DNA of 64,000 nucleotides. It comes from Megamerina dolium. Lineage: Eukaryota > Arthropoda > Insecta > Diptera > Megamerinidae. The notes under the pieces are model-generated. The model made no database searches. It saw only the letters and a program-made list of their open reading frames with translations, and was not told where the DNA came from. The position numbers were made by a program, and so were the translations under genes. Location: NCBI GenBank assembly GCA_963854835.1, contig OY978527.1, positions 25,250,557 through 25,314,556 on the forward strand. The letters run 5' to 3'. Shown piece by piece: positions 35,904 through 47,857 of this stretch (positions are counted from its first letter, which is position 1; every line of letters starts with the position of its first letter).

Positions 35904-37427
35904 ACGAACAACAAACAGGCAGACTTATGGCTTACAAATGAGTGGATGTAGTACCTACGAGCGTCAAAGGTTCTTTTTTGAAGGAAAATGAGAGCAAAGT
36001 AAAATGGGTTGGTGGAAAAATGTTTAAGAAAGTTGGTAACATTAATAACGATAGTGGTAACTGTATACAAATCAGACAAATTAGACGAGAGAGAAACTTA
36101 CAGCAGCGAATCTGTTTAATATATTCCCATAGCTAATGTCACTCGAAATTTTACTTAAAATTTAAGGTGTTTTTGATATTTTGTTGCTCTATTGTAATAC
36201 GTAATTGCTTGTTATTTACTCTATGAATATGTACGAGTTTGTTGGCTTTATATCATCTTTGCATCTTATATTTGAGTATTCTGGTGTTTTTATACGTTTG
36301 GCGGGAACTGGTTTACGTTTTTATTTAATTTTACTTTATTAATGATAGTGCCGGATAAAATATTGCTTAATTTTAATATTTTTAAAATTCAGAATGAAAA
36401 ATTAAGGATAAAGAATATAATATTCTTTGTGATATTACAGCTGGCTTATGTGGCCATTCTGATGACACATGATCTCAACTCCTAATTTCGGACAACCCGA
36501 ATCTTCTACCAATATCGATGTTTTTTGAAGTAGCAATTAGGTTTCTAAGGGTATACACTCTTTCGAACATAAACAGACATTTTAAATCAACTACTATGGA
36601 CACGGAAAATATTCGGGACTTTACATAAAAAATGGTTAAAAGAGCTGGATACTGTAGCTGTGAGACTATTGAGATTTAAAGCTCCAACAGCCTGATGGTC
36701 TTTAATCACAATTATAGACCATTCAAATTTAGCTCAGCTAAATAAATGGAGTATACTGTGTCAATTTGACTCAAACGATACCTACCACACCTTTTGTTAG
36801 TTCCTTTGGAACTTCTACCTTGAGAATGAAGCTCAGCTGCAGCAAATATCTGCCAAATATGATGGAAATAAGAAAAATACCGATTTTGAATAGGAGGTGG
36901 AGAAAAGAGAGTATTTGGGGGAAGTGTTTGGGAAAAAACTCAGTTTTACGCTGAGAAATTATGGTGTTATTTATTGATTTTCAGAGATTTTTAAGGTAAT
37001 TTTTTACGAGAGCCTTCCCGTAGGGAATTCTGTAGGGAGTATTCCCCTTTATGGACAACCTAACAACGAGAGGAGCGAATTTTGTAAAACCATCAAATTT
37101 GTAGGAGTTCCCTCTAAAGGATAAAGATAGATGATAAATTGCATTAAAAAATATAGGGGACAAAAAATTATTTGGGATCAATCATATATTTTTGTAGTCA
37201 TATGAGCAATTCGTGATATTTTCATATACTTTTTCATTTTCTTCATTTTTTTTGGGTTAAAGTCGAACTGCGACCCGTCCGTGCGACACTAATCCGGATT
37301 AAGTTTTAATTATCCAAATACGTGTAGAAATATATATTTCGTTTGCTAGGAAAGACCTTTTTTTCATGTGGCTGCGTTACAAGTTTCTCATCGTGTCAAT
37401 TCTGACATACACTATATCGCAGCAGTA
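35904..37427. other. Intergenic DNA, nothing recognised
   Basis: No supported gene or element. Short open frames near 36766 and 36981 have no motif. Confidence 0.5.
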
Positions 37428-37500
37428 TGAACATTTATGCTTTGGTAGCGAATTCCGAATAAAGTACAACTCTGAGCTTTGTGAGCTTTGGAGAAATGTT
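37428..37500 (+). pseudogene. Possible RTE-like C-terminal scrap
   Basis: The frame reads FGSEFRIKYNSELCELW, resembling GGEYRIRYNHELYELYA of the RTE reverse-transcriptase C-terminus. A second scrap resembling the adjoining residues (GNIVEFIKNQRLRYLGHA) is at about 38934-38988. Both are short and the call is tentative. Confidence 0.4.
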
Positions 37501-40500
37501 GTATATTTTCTGATACATAATATCACGAAATACATAAACTATATTTGCACCATGCATTCCAAATAAAACCACGTTTTACTAAAAGGTGATTGGTAATTGA
37601 AAGCTGCCCCTCCTGCATTACTCAGATTTAAGACTGAATGTCTTTGAACTTTGATATAATAATGACCTAGCATCAATAGAAGAATAAACTGCAACAAAAT
37701 TTGCGAGAATAGCAAAACATAACAAAAACAAATTAAATTTTACTTTAAATTACACATAAATGAGCACAGTTTGAACGTTTCATATATAGGTCATTATTTT
37801 TTTTAATCGCACAACTTTCAAGATTTGATGTCTCAGATCCGGCCGAATATTTAAAACAAAATTCGTTACGTAAAATAAATTTATACGTGTATTGGCATTT
37901 CTCTTGAAAAAATTTTTTAACAGAAAAATTACAACGTTTTGTCAATTTCTGTCTTACTTAAATTCCAATATCTCGGATTATACTGATCCTACTGGTTTGT
38001 TCTACATCCGTTGGATAGATAATTTTATATGCTTTAAAACTATCGTCCGATTTAAACTTTAAACTTTTATTTCGCCAAATCCGTGTGATTTAAAGAAGAA
38101 TGACCTTCATACTCTTAGCTTCATTTACAAAATCTTGCAGATAGGCGTCCGCACTTTATGACTCATGTTTACGGTAAAAAGAGCCTTTTATAAAATTGTT
38201 TAAGGTGCCTATGTTAACAATACGTCCCATGATTGACCATGCTGACCATGCTTTTAAATAAAGGTAAGCCATCTACGCCAATATCTAAAACGATTTCATT
38301 TACCATATTACCATATTATTGAACCTTTTTGTAAGGCTATCTGGACAAAACGAAACATTTAATACCTCTCCTCTTAATATATGCAGTAACTCTTTGCATG
38401 AGCTGCGCGACACGTTTGACCTTCAATACCAGGATCCAAACTTTTCTGTAAAGGTTTTCGCCGCATCGGGAGAGGTATGCGGTGCTGCCTTTGGAATCAA
38501 ATTACCATCTGTAACACATGCAATGCTTTTTGATGAACAATTTTTCCTGGTCAAGTTATTATCAAGGCTTTCACTTTCTCCTTGTAACCGCAACCGTTGG
38601 AAATAGTGTGTTTTTTCCTTTTTTATGGCCCTTTGCTGCTTGTTTCTGCGCAACCCCTGTTTATGCACATTTTCTTCTTTAAATTTGCTTCCATCAACGA
38701 ATTTAATTGAAACTTTTAACTTTTTCAAACAGAAGAAATTTGTTTAACCAATAAACAAATAACTCTTATATTAATTAGCAAAAAAAATTAAAGAATGTTA
38801 AAATGATGTAGTATTTGATAAATCGGAATTGATTACATTTGAAAAGCAGTTCATGCATATTGTACTACCATTGCATTACTTTGGAGTCGATTCTTGAATT
38901 AAGAGCATTGGCATGCAATCGTAGTTTCGCTGCAGGGTAACATAGTTGAGTTCATCAAAAACCAGCGATTGCGTTATCTCGGTCATGCTTTCATGCAGCA
39001 CCCTAAACAATATTGGAAGATAACTTCCAACAAGTTTTCTTGGAGTGTCTAATAGCCATTGCTTACAAATGTCAAAAATACACTTGCAAAAGTGAATGAA
39101 ATCAGCCGAGGTTTTGTCCTTTCAGTCTAGTAGCTTTTGCCTTTCAATTTCTAATTCGAGCAACTCAATAACAAATTCTAAGTTAGAATAATAGATTAAT
39201 TTATCTAAAAGTACTCTATGACAATAGATTGAACAAGTAATCGCATTTACAGTTTTTCTGTTGGGTTTGGTTAATAAACGTATGTCTGTTCTACTAAAAT
39301 TTAACATGGACTGTCAAGAATGTTTGAAACTATTAGTGGAATCACCAGAGCAGGCGATTTTGCATAGTACAAGATACAATCGAAATTATGAGAGAATAAA
39401 ATCGATCTGCTGGTTAGTTGGATATGGTAACTGATCCACAATAAATCTCTTCGTAACTACCACTTTTAAACGCTAAACACACTGAGTAGAGTTTAGATAG
39501 TTTAGTTTAGTATAGCTATTGACAAGTCTATCGCGAAAATAATTTCCCACAAATCTGCACTGGGACGATGGAATCTTGAATATATATATAAATAAAAAAG
39601 CAGAATTGCTGATTTTAACAGATTTTAGTCGAACATATATTTTGGACTAATTACCCCAAGCAGTCAGACCAAGAAAATATCTTCCCAGAAATATATATCT
39701 TTTCTTCAGACCTTGAGCCACTGCTGCAATGAGTCTTACAGGTTGCACCATGAAAACGAAGGTAATGTTTAATATAGACACTTCCAGACCTATTCACAAA
39801 ATGTCGATAGAACCGCTACAAATAATCTTGAAGAAGAATACAGTCATACTCAGACTTACTTGACTGTATGAAATATTATAATTATAGGAAAGTCGCACAC
39901 TCATACCAAGGGTTTAGTGGTTGTCTTACGAATAATTCGTGCAGGAGTTGCAGACAAGAACTCTTAATATTTATAATTATTCTCATTACATTTTCTACCC
40001 TTAGAGCTTGTAACATATAGGCAAACTTTTGGAATATTTAAACGGTTCCAATTCAATAAAAAAAGTTGAGCAAAATAAATGAAAACAATCCATAATCTTA
40101 CAAAGGGACTTTTTGTCTAGTTGAAGAGTAATGAGAGCGCCTATATATGAACTCAGGAAGAGAACAGGCCAGTAACCCCATGGAAATAGGCTGAACTCCT
40201 TAGTGATTATTTTATAATAAGTGGCTAAAGGTTTCAAAAGTTTAGATTAGCCTGACTATTTTTTTTAGCATTTTGAAGACAACCGATATTTTTTAAAGTG
40301 ACAAAAACGTACGAAAGAAATCATCTGCCCATCAAAATCAGGTCTTTTGTAGCAAATAATTACCTATGAAATATCCAAACAGGGATACAATTAAGTACTC
40401 TTAAATTGTTTGATGTGAAATCAAGTTAAGTATTACGATTCCAAGTCATGTGCTTTGAGGATATTTTCATATATGAAGCTGTCTTATATAAAAGCACATT

Positions 40501-40719
40501 AAAAATTGTTTATAATTTCTTTATCTTTGTTGTTTTTAGTACCATTTTTGTTTATTTTTGTTGATGTTAATTTTCACACGTGTAACGTAACATTTCAAAC
40601 ATTGATTCCAGTTTCTTCTCTAATCGTTCAACTATACCTAGTCAAGTCATAAATATTGGTATACAGAAAAATCGACACCAAACGAAAACGAATTAAAACT
40701 TTTTTCTTTTTATTGGGTT
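37501..40719. other. Intergenic DNA, nothing firmly recognised
   Basis: Apart from the tentative scrap at 38934-38988, I find no coding region. Frames at 38319-38606 and the opposite strand overlap each other without known motifs, and I cannot say which, if either, was ever coding. Confidence 0.45.
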
Positions 40720-41215
40720 ATTCAATGGCTACAAATCTTAGAACAACTTATTCGAAATGAATTCATTTGTTTTCCAGCACGACTGGAGACGATCTGGCCA
40801 CTCATCGATCGCGAAACGCACTTCATGCTCGCTTCAACGACTCAATATTTGGGTGTCGATTAGAGAAAGCCATGTCCTCTAATACGGACCGCAACTTGTA
40901 ATCCAACGGGTTGAGGTCTGGTCTACCAGCTGGCCAATCATCCGTTGATATGAAGTCCGGAATGTTGTTTTTTAGCAACAGTTAAGTCGTGTTTGCCTTG
41001 TGACGAGGGATGGTGGCCCATTTGGATCCTCTTATTGGTGGATACAAAAATGCGATTTTCAATGTCGCCCCATTCCATGATTGTACACAATTGATGGTTG
41101 ATGATGATCTGTTCAGAAGAAGCATAACCAATGAAGACTATAGATATTTTTGCCATAATTTAGCCGCCAATTTCTATAACCGCGGTGGGCATACAATTTT
41201 GCACTGAAGAAATCG
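40720..41215 (-). pseudogene. Tc1/mariner-type transposase C-terminal relic
   Basis: Minus-strand pieces in two frames give AKKQHSGLHINGWLAGRPDL then NPLDYKLRSVLEDMAF and RHPNIESLKRA. This is the C-terminal catalytic part of a common insect transposase of the Tc1/mariner superfamily, with SPDLNPLDYKLWSVLE as the usual form. The third acidic catalytic residue is present in NPLDYK. A region further toward 41200 could be more of the catalytic domain, but I cannot align it. There are no ITRs and the relic is heavily decayed. Confidence 0.75.
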
Positions 41216-41492
41216 TAGGAAATCCACAGATCAGTATATTACGTATTCTGCGTCATTATTTTATTGTTCTTCTGAGCAAATCATCATTAGATATAGTCGA
41301 TTAAACTCTTATTTCTTCATTCTTCATTCATTCATTTTCATTGTAAAAATATGATCATATAGTTATATAAATAATATCAGTACTTGATTGTCTTTTTTTA
41401 AAGTAGGCAATTATTGATGTCAAATGACTAAACTATGTTACATTAACGCTTTGAGTCTGCTCTCAGCTAAATTACAATTTTTAAAATGTATT

Positions 41493-41857
41493 TTTTTTTT
41501 TTTTTTTTTTTTTTATGTGGCACTTAAAGCCCCAAAGGTCTCATTGGCCGAGCTTCTCTTCCATTACTGTTGTGCGTCTTAAATTTGGACAATATTAGAA
41601 GGGACCTACTTATTTTAGCCGGTTCCGAACGGCAGAACACTTGTGACATCACTTTTTCTGAGCTTTGTCACAGAGTTCTTTAAGAAGCTTTTTCATGGCA
41701 AGTCGTTACTGTCGGAAGAATTGCCAATTGCTTGCCGACAGGTGGGTACCATTCGAAAGAAAAATCTTATCGATATTAAATTTGTTACGCATCAGCCGGA
41801 GATTGAACCACGACCTACAGATCAGAAGGCGAACACACTAACCACTGAGCTACGGCA
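41493..41857 (-). mobile_element. tRNA-derived SINE, copy 4 (complete, with TSD)
   Basis: This is the best copy. On the minus strand: the tRNA-like head from 41857 (TGCCGTAGCTCAGTGGTTAG as box A, GGTCGTGGTTCAATCTCC as box B), the body, then gctttaagtgccacataa and a poly(A) tail (T-run at 41493-41514). A perfect 14-bp target duplication, ttttaaaatgtatt, lies at 41479-41492 and 41858-41871. These features show LINE-type retrotransposition of a pol III transcript. It has no ORF. Confidence 0.94.
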
Positions 41858-41871
41858 TTTTAAAATGTATT

Positions 41872-43003
41872 CTCATTTCTATTATAGAAATGATAATAAA
41901 TTTTGAAAATGCCGATATGTAGATTTTGATAAATTGATCTCTGAACATTTGACATATTTTTCAGCATGCTAAAATTTAGCAACACTGCACAGCTCACATT
42001 CTCCATAAATTTAGCACTTTGCACAATTTAGAAATTGATATGGTATCTTAGGAATATTTATGCTATTATAGGTAGTAATTACAAAATAAATAAGAATGGA
42101 CGTAGTAGTAATTAAAATTGAGGCTAGGTTAGGACAGATGTGTTGTGTACTATTTTTCCACAACACTCACTAAATACCTAACGGCTAGACTCAAGGATGT
42201 AACGGACAAGACTCGCAGCTAAACTTAAGCTCCTAAATATCCTTCGATACTATGACACTAGTTAGCTGAAATAAAACAGGGTTAATTATACGATACTTGC
42301 GTTTTTATGTCTTCACTTTATTCCTGGTATTACTTTACACTTTTATACTAAACACTTTTACACTAATACTGAAGGTCCTCGTAAGGTTCGCAGTATTTCA
42401 CACACGTGAGTAGTCCACGTGATTTTAGTTATCATGGAATGTCTAAACATTGTTGGTATGCTTACCCAAGTGCAGAACTACGTGAGAAAGTGCTTTTTCA
42501 CACCCAACTGAAACTCAGTTGGCTCAATATTCTGGCATTCCACAATTATAAGTAATATTAATATGGATTGTGTATATTACAAATTCGAGCAATGTTGGTA
42601 TGTGTATGGATAAATATGTATTTCACAATTTCAGGAAATATGTCACGAATTAAAATATGCATATTGCATATTTCATATTTTGGCTCGCAACAGATGTTCG
42701 ATTCAACAAGTTGTGATGTCATCCTTAGTTTTAGGTGGAATGAATTATTAAATTCCAAATACAATATATCACTGTACAAGCACTCTATTATATTAAAAAA
42801 TTTAAATAAACTACTTTTAAAATTAAACTACCTTACCAAATATGATATTCTGTTGAATTGAGCACAGCATGATTAAAACCAGCGACCACCTCTGATATAT
42901 CATATGGGCAAATAAAAGAATATATTTACATAATTCATTGGACATTTTAATGTTTGAAGTTTTTTGTTTTGTTATGTATTTATTGTAGATTTACGTTTAC
43001 TGG
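41872..43003. other. AT-rich intergenic DNA, no gene recognised
   Basis: The part 42230-42540 has an LTR-like feel (T-rich followed by a more balanced stretch), but I find no second copy or primer site, so no call is made. Small open frames near 42558-42861 overlap on both strands and lack motifs. Confidence 0.45.
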
Positions 43004-43172
43004 GTACCGTAGCTCATGGGTTAGTGCGTTGGCCTTCTGATCTGTAGGTCGTGGGTTCTATCCTAAGCTGAAGCATAACAAAATTTGATACCGTTCGAAA
43101 GATATTTCCTTCGAACGGTACTAATTTGCCGGCAAGAATTGGCATTTTTTCCAGAAGTAACAATTTGTCACT
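43004..43172 (+). mobile_element. tRNA-derived SINE, copy 5 (3'-truncated)
   Basis: Plus-oriented head: taccgtagctcatgggttag (box A with a one-base insertion) and ggtcgtgggttctatcc (box B). The body follows as far as ccagaagtaacaatttgtca near 43172, then homology stops. The segment cgttcgaaag-atatttcc-ttcgaacg at about 43093-43120 has gained a small inverted repeat absent from the other copies. Confidence 0.82.
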
Positions 43173-44121
43173 TAGGCACTTCTGGCCTAAGTGTGTCCTC
43201 TCAGAGAGAGTGCAGCCACATAACCTAACATAACCAACTACACTAAATTTGTCGTAATATATACAAAGGCATTCTTCATCTTTTGTGAGAAGAATGGCAG
43301 TTGAACTCATTGATTGTGTTCATTAGGAATGGGATAGTGTACGATTCAATGTTTTTTATATATGAATTCCCACTATTTTGTGAGATACCGTAAAAAAAAC
43401 ATGAGCATAAAATGTAATATAAGGTGAAAAGAAAAAATAATAAAGGTCGACTTTACATTCACCACCTTAGGGATGGTGTAAGTAAGCTTTCTAAAGGGAC
43501 GAAAAATCCGAAATATGATTCGAAAAAAATTTATGAAGCTTGTCTATACGTTCTACTACTACCGTATAACCCAGACAGTTATACGGTTATTTGTCAATTT
43601 TCATGTGTTTTTAGGTTTAACGGCTGACTATAGTGGGTATGTATGCATGTTCGGCAGAAATATTAGAGCGAAATAATGGGTTTGTACATATCCTCACTAC
43701 GCAGGTAATTTGTGGACACCCATGGGGTTTTTCGCCGATTTTCTGCAGATTTTATCACCATTTTGCAGAGGAGTAAAGAAGGTAATGAGACGGAGTAAAA
43801 ATATTTGGAAAAAATGTCGAGGAGCAAAAACTTATCTTCGGTAGTCATATATTATAAATATTCTTTTAGAAGAACTAAGGAAGCACTGGCAGTGATTTTT
43901 GTAAAAAATATTAATTTTGTAGAAAAGTTGCCATAAGGAGTTGATGTAGAGTGTAGGTATAGAGTCGGTCATACATGGCTGCTCTCGGGCGAACTCCTAG
44001 GTAGCCAGGGCATATTTATTAATTTTCTGGCGAATATTCACTACCGGTTAATATTATGGAAACTGAACAAAAAACAAATTCTTTGTCTTTGTCGTCACAT
44101 TATGTAGACTTAATGAATTTT
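43173..44121. other. Intergenic DNA, nothing recognised
   Basis: No gene or element supported up to the target duplication of the next Jockey copy. Confidence 0.5.
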
Positions 44122-44697
44122 ATCTCATGTTTCCGAAGAACCCCATAAGAGAACTGGATCTCCTCAGTTCAGCAACTGCCTAGAATATGGACATACTAAG
44201 ACATATTGTACCCTGCCAGCTGTTTGTGTGATTTCTGGAGATATCCATAAATCAAACATATGCCCAAAATCTAAAGGCGATGCTAGCAGGAAAAAATGCA
44301 GCAATTGAGGAGGTAATCACACCGAAAATTATAGAGGTTGCCCAGTATATACAACCCTAAAGCTAAATTTCTCCGCTAGCAATCAACATCTAAAACCAGT
44401 TGAGCAAACTCAGACAGCCACCTCAAGTAAGAGACAAAATATTGATGCAACACAATTCTTCTCTGCAATCCCAAACAAGAATCAAACCAATTCATACGCT
44501 AGCGTGTTAAAACAAAACCCACACCAACAAAGCAATGTAAATAATGAGCAGAAACACTCACTGCCCACCCAACAGCCATGTACCCTTGAACATTTGCTTC
44601 AAACATTAATTCAGAATATGAACCAATTCATGAACTCAATGCAAACAATGATGCAAGAAATGATGAAAAATCAATCGATGACATTGCTATCCAGACC

Positions 44698-47326
44698 ATG
44701 AGTTGTCTCAAGATATGCCACTGGAACGACTACGGCTTAAGCCAGTACCGTTTGGAGCTAATTCAATTCCTTGAATCCAGCCAGATCGACATAATGATGA
44801 TATCTGAGACCCATTTCACTGACAAAAATTGCTACCAAATACCATATTACAAACTGTACACCACAAATCATCCACATGGTAAGGCACGCGGAGGAACTGC
44901 CATATTGATAAAAATCAGAATAAAACATCATGTTCTCGAATATTTCAGTAGCGTCTACTTGCAAGTAACATCTATATGTCTGTAAGAATACATCTCTAAG
45001 CTAGTAATATCTGCGATATACTGTCCCTTAAGATACAGTATTACCGAACAGCAATATAAAGAATTTTTCTCAAGTCTTGGTAGCAAATTCTTGGTTGCTG
45101 GCGATTTCAACGCCAAACACACTCACTGGGGCTCCCGCTTAATAACTCCAAAAGGCAGAAGACTATGTTCAATCATCACTAACCACGGCTACGATGTTAT
45201 TTCAAATGGTTAACCGACATATTGGCCGACGGACAAGAGGAAAATACCCGATCTCATAGACTTTGGAGTCGCCAAAGGTTTGCAGATGGAAAATATCTCC
45301 ACAGAGTGTAATTATGATCTATCATCTGACCACTCACCCACGGTAATATCTATAAAATCACCAAGCCCCCAAGGCAATTGCGTTAGAAAGAAAATAGACT
45401 GGTTAAAATTCAAGAAATATATAAATTCTCATCTTCCTCTGAGTACTTTATTAATAAATGGACACGATGTAGACTCGAAAAATTCAACCAGCTGCTCTCA
45501 TTAGCTCTCAGCTCAGCCACCTGCACAAAGGTATGCAATCAATCAAACTATAGCCCATACACACCAGCCGATAATGAATTGCTAGTAAGACAGAAAAGAA
45601 GACTCCGAAGACAATGGCAAGAATTCAGATCACCGAATCTGAAAACACAGCTACACTGCACTCGAAAGTTAAAGCAAGCCTTAAAAAATAAAAACAACAA
45701 AGAGTTAGAAGAGCACATAGCGAAATTAACACCTGGTGAAGCGTCAGACTACTCTTTGTGGAAATCAGCAAAAAAATCAAATCGGCCAATTCTCACTGAT
45801 TCCCCCATCCGTTTGAATGACGGTAATTGGGCTAGAAGCAACTGTGAGAAGGGTTTGGCTTTTGCAAACCACCTAAAAAGTGTGTTTACACCCAATCCAC
45901 CCTCTTCACAGTCCTCATTACCAATATTAACTTCTCAACCTTGCTAAATAACGCTCAAAATTAAAAAAAAGGACATATTCAAAGCAATTTATAAAGATTT
46001 AAACCCAAAAAAATCACCTGGTCCAGATAAAATTACCGGTAAAATGATAAAAGAGCTACCTCCGGCTTCAGTAATTCATCTGATGCACATTTTCAATGCT
46101 ATCCTTCGTATTAAACACTATCCCAAATGCTGGAAAACTTCAAAAATTATTATGATAGCAAAACCAGGAAAAGACCCTACAAAAGTTGCATCGTACAGAC
46201 CTATCAGCCTCCTGCCTCCACTCTCTAAAGAATTCGAAAAGCTACTTGTCATTAATATAACTCCATTTATTAATCTCAACCAACTGATTCCTCAACATCA
46301 GTTTGGATTTAGAAAACACCACGGCACAATAGAACAAGTAAGAACTCTGATAAGTAACACTTTTGAAGAAAAAAAGTATTGCTCAGCTGTCTTTCTTGAT
46401 AGCACTCAAGCTTTCGATAAAGTATGGCACGATGGCCTTATTTACAAACTCAAACTATTACTGCCTGCAAATGTCTCCTCATTGCTTAGTAGCTACCTCA
46501 CGAAAAGACAATTTCTCGTACATCACAAGGATTACACAACAAATCCATTGGATATTCACGCTGGCCTTCCTCAAGGAAGCGTTTTGGGCCCCTTACTGTA
46601 TCTATTATACACTTCAGATATGCCCAACAATAACTATACATTCATATCGACCTTTGCTGATGATACGGCAATATTGTGCTCTCGCTCTAACCCCATAGAA
46701 GATACTAAACTCCTGCAGACTTATGTCGATTCTCTCGAAAACTGACTAGCAAAATGGCGTATAAAAGTCAATGAATCAAAGAGCGTACATGTAACCTTCA
46801 CGCTAAGGCTAGATACATGTCCCCCACTTAATATTAATGGCCAATGAGTTCCACAATGTTCCTCAACAAAGTACTTGGGTATTCACCTCGACAGAAGGCT
46901 GACACGGAAAAATCACATAGATGCAAAGAAAACTCAGATCAAGCTTAAAATGAATCAGTTATGGTGGCTGTTACACAAAAGATCAAAGTTGAATCTTGAA
47001 TACAAAGTGCTATTATATAAAGCAATCCTGAAGCCAATTTGGACTTATTGTATTCAGTTTTGGGGCACCGCATCTCCCTCAAATATCGAAAAATTGTAGC
47101 GAATACAATCCAAGTGTCTGCGAATTATTGTAGACGCGCCTTGGTATATGAGGAACGTTAACATCCATCGAGATTTAAATGTACCCACAATTTCTGAGGA
47201 AGTTGTAATGTCCTGCAGAAGCTACATTCAAAAATTACACAGTCATCCGAATCCCCTTGCTAGGCAATTGTTGCTGAGCACGGGACATCGTCGATTAAAA
47301 AGAAAAGACACACTGAATATGTTGTG
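44698..47326 (+). pseudogene. Jockey ORF2 (EN-RT), multiple stops
   Basis: Frames 44698-44985, 45280-45504, 45579-45947, 46044-46745 and 46875-47099 carry EN and RT in order. RT residues retained: SYRPISLLPPLSKEFEKLL, LDSTQAFDKVWHDG, GLPQGSVLGPLL and TFADDTAIL. The 8-A run at 45963-45970 keeps the frame that the 59 kb copy has lost. Nonsense codons elsewhere make it non-functional. Confidence 0.87.
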
Positions 47327-47444
47327 AAATTGCTATACCTCGAGACTAAACAAATTGATGGAACGTTGGGAATATCACATAATTTTAGTTATTTTGTAAG
47401 ATTTGATTACTTCTTGTTAGTTTCTAAGTAATTTAGAAAGATCC

Positions 47445-47450
47445 AATAAA
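47445..47450 (+). promoter_or_regulatory. Polyadenylation signal AATAAA of Jockey copy
   Basis: AATAAA about 13-20 bp before the A-tail of the 44 kb Jockey copy, in the same place as in the 59 kb copy. Confidence 0.75.
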
Positions 47451-47857
47451 AAAAGCTTGTTAGAAAAAAAAAAATCTCATATTTCTGTATATACTTAGTG
47501 TAACTATAATATTTTTTGAATTATTCATATGCTAAAAAATAACCACATTTTTTGTGCTTTAAATAGATATCGGACATAGTCAAGCCAGTATCTCTTCATT
47601 GAAATAACTGACTTTTAAACTTTCCTATATTTGCGCCAATATTTCAACTATAACTCCTACACATAATAAATAATGTAATGGTTAGTTCCGTCACTTCATA
47701 CTTATTGCAAAATAATTTAATTGATATTCTGAGACAGATTGTTGACGTTAGCCGGTCTAAATGACTAAAATTGGTTAGAAAAGGTAAAAATAAATCAATG
47801 TTCTTTGAAAAATTGTCAAATATAATAATTTTAAAGCAAATAGGTAAATCGTACAAT

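Larger units (their letters stand above)
44134..47473 (+). mobile_element. Jockey LINE copy, 5'-truncated, with A-tail and TSD
   Basis: Starts within ORF1 (cgaagaaccccataagag), runs through all of ORF2 and the 3' UTR, and ends in a poly(A) at 47463-47473. The target duplication is atctcatgtttc at 44122-44133 and atctcatatttc at 47474-47485 (one mismatch). ORF1 keeps the zinc knuckles with CVISGDIH, plus a stop in the third knuckle (GCAGCAATTGAGG). ORF2 starts at the ATGA (44698) and is interrupted by several stops (for example near 44984, 45211, 46742 and 47098) and small deletions. Together with the 29 kb copy it defines a subfamily. Confidence 0.94.

Noticed and set aside
38319..38728. A host exon
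   Set aside because: Both strands are open over the same stretch, no splice-site pattern or known domain is visible, and it lies among repeat scraps.
41830..41857. A possible functional tRNA gene at the SINE heads
   Set aside because: Box A and box B are present, but the acceptor stem has no matching 3' strand and the sequence continues into the SINE body with a target duplication. These are SINE heads, not tRNA genes.
42230..42540. A solo LTR
   Set aside because: T-rich then mixed composition suggested an LTR, as at 19860-20280, but neither has a second copy, clear TG...CA ends, or a target duplication that I can find.
43014..43310. Minus-strand 98-aa frame ending in EPTTYRSEGQRTNP
   Set aside because: Most of it is the antisense of SINE copy 5; similar peptide endings (for example RPTDQKA) recur in every SINE copy and are not protein homology.
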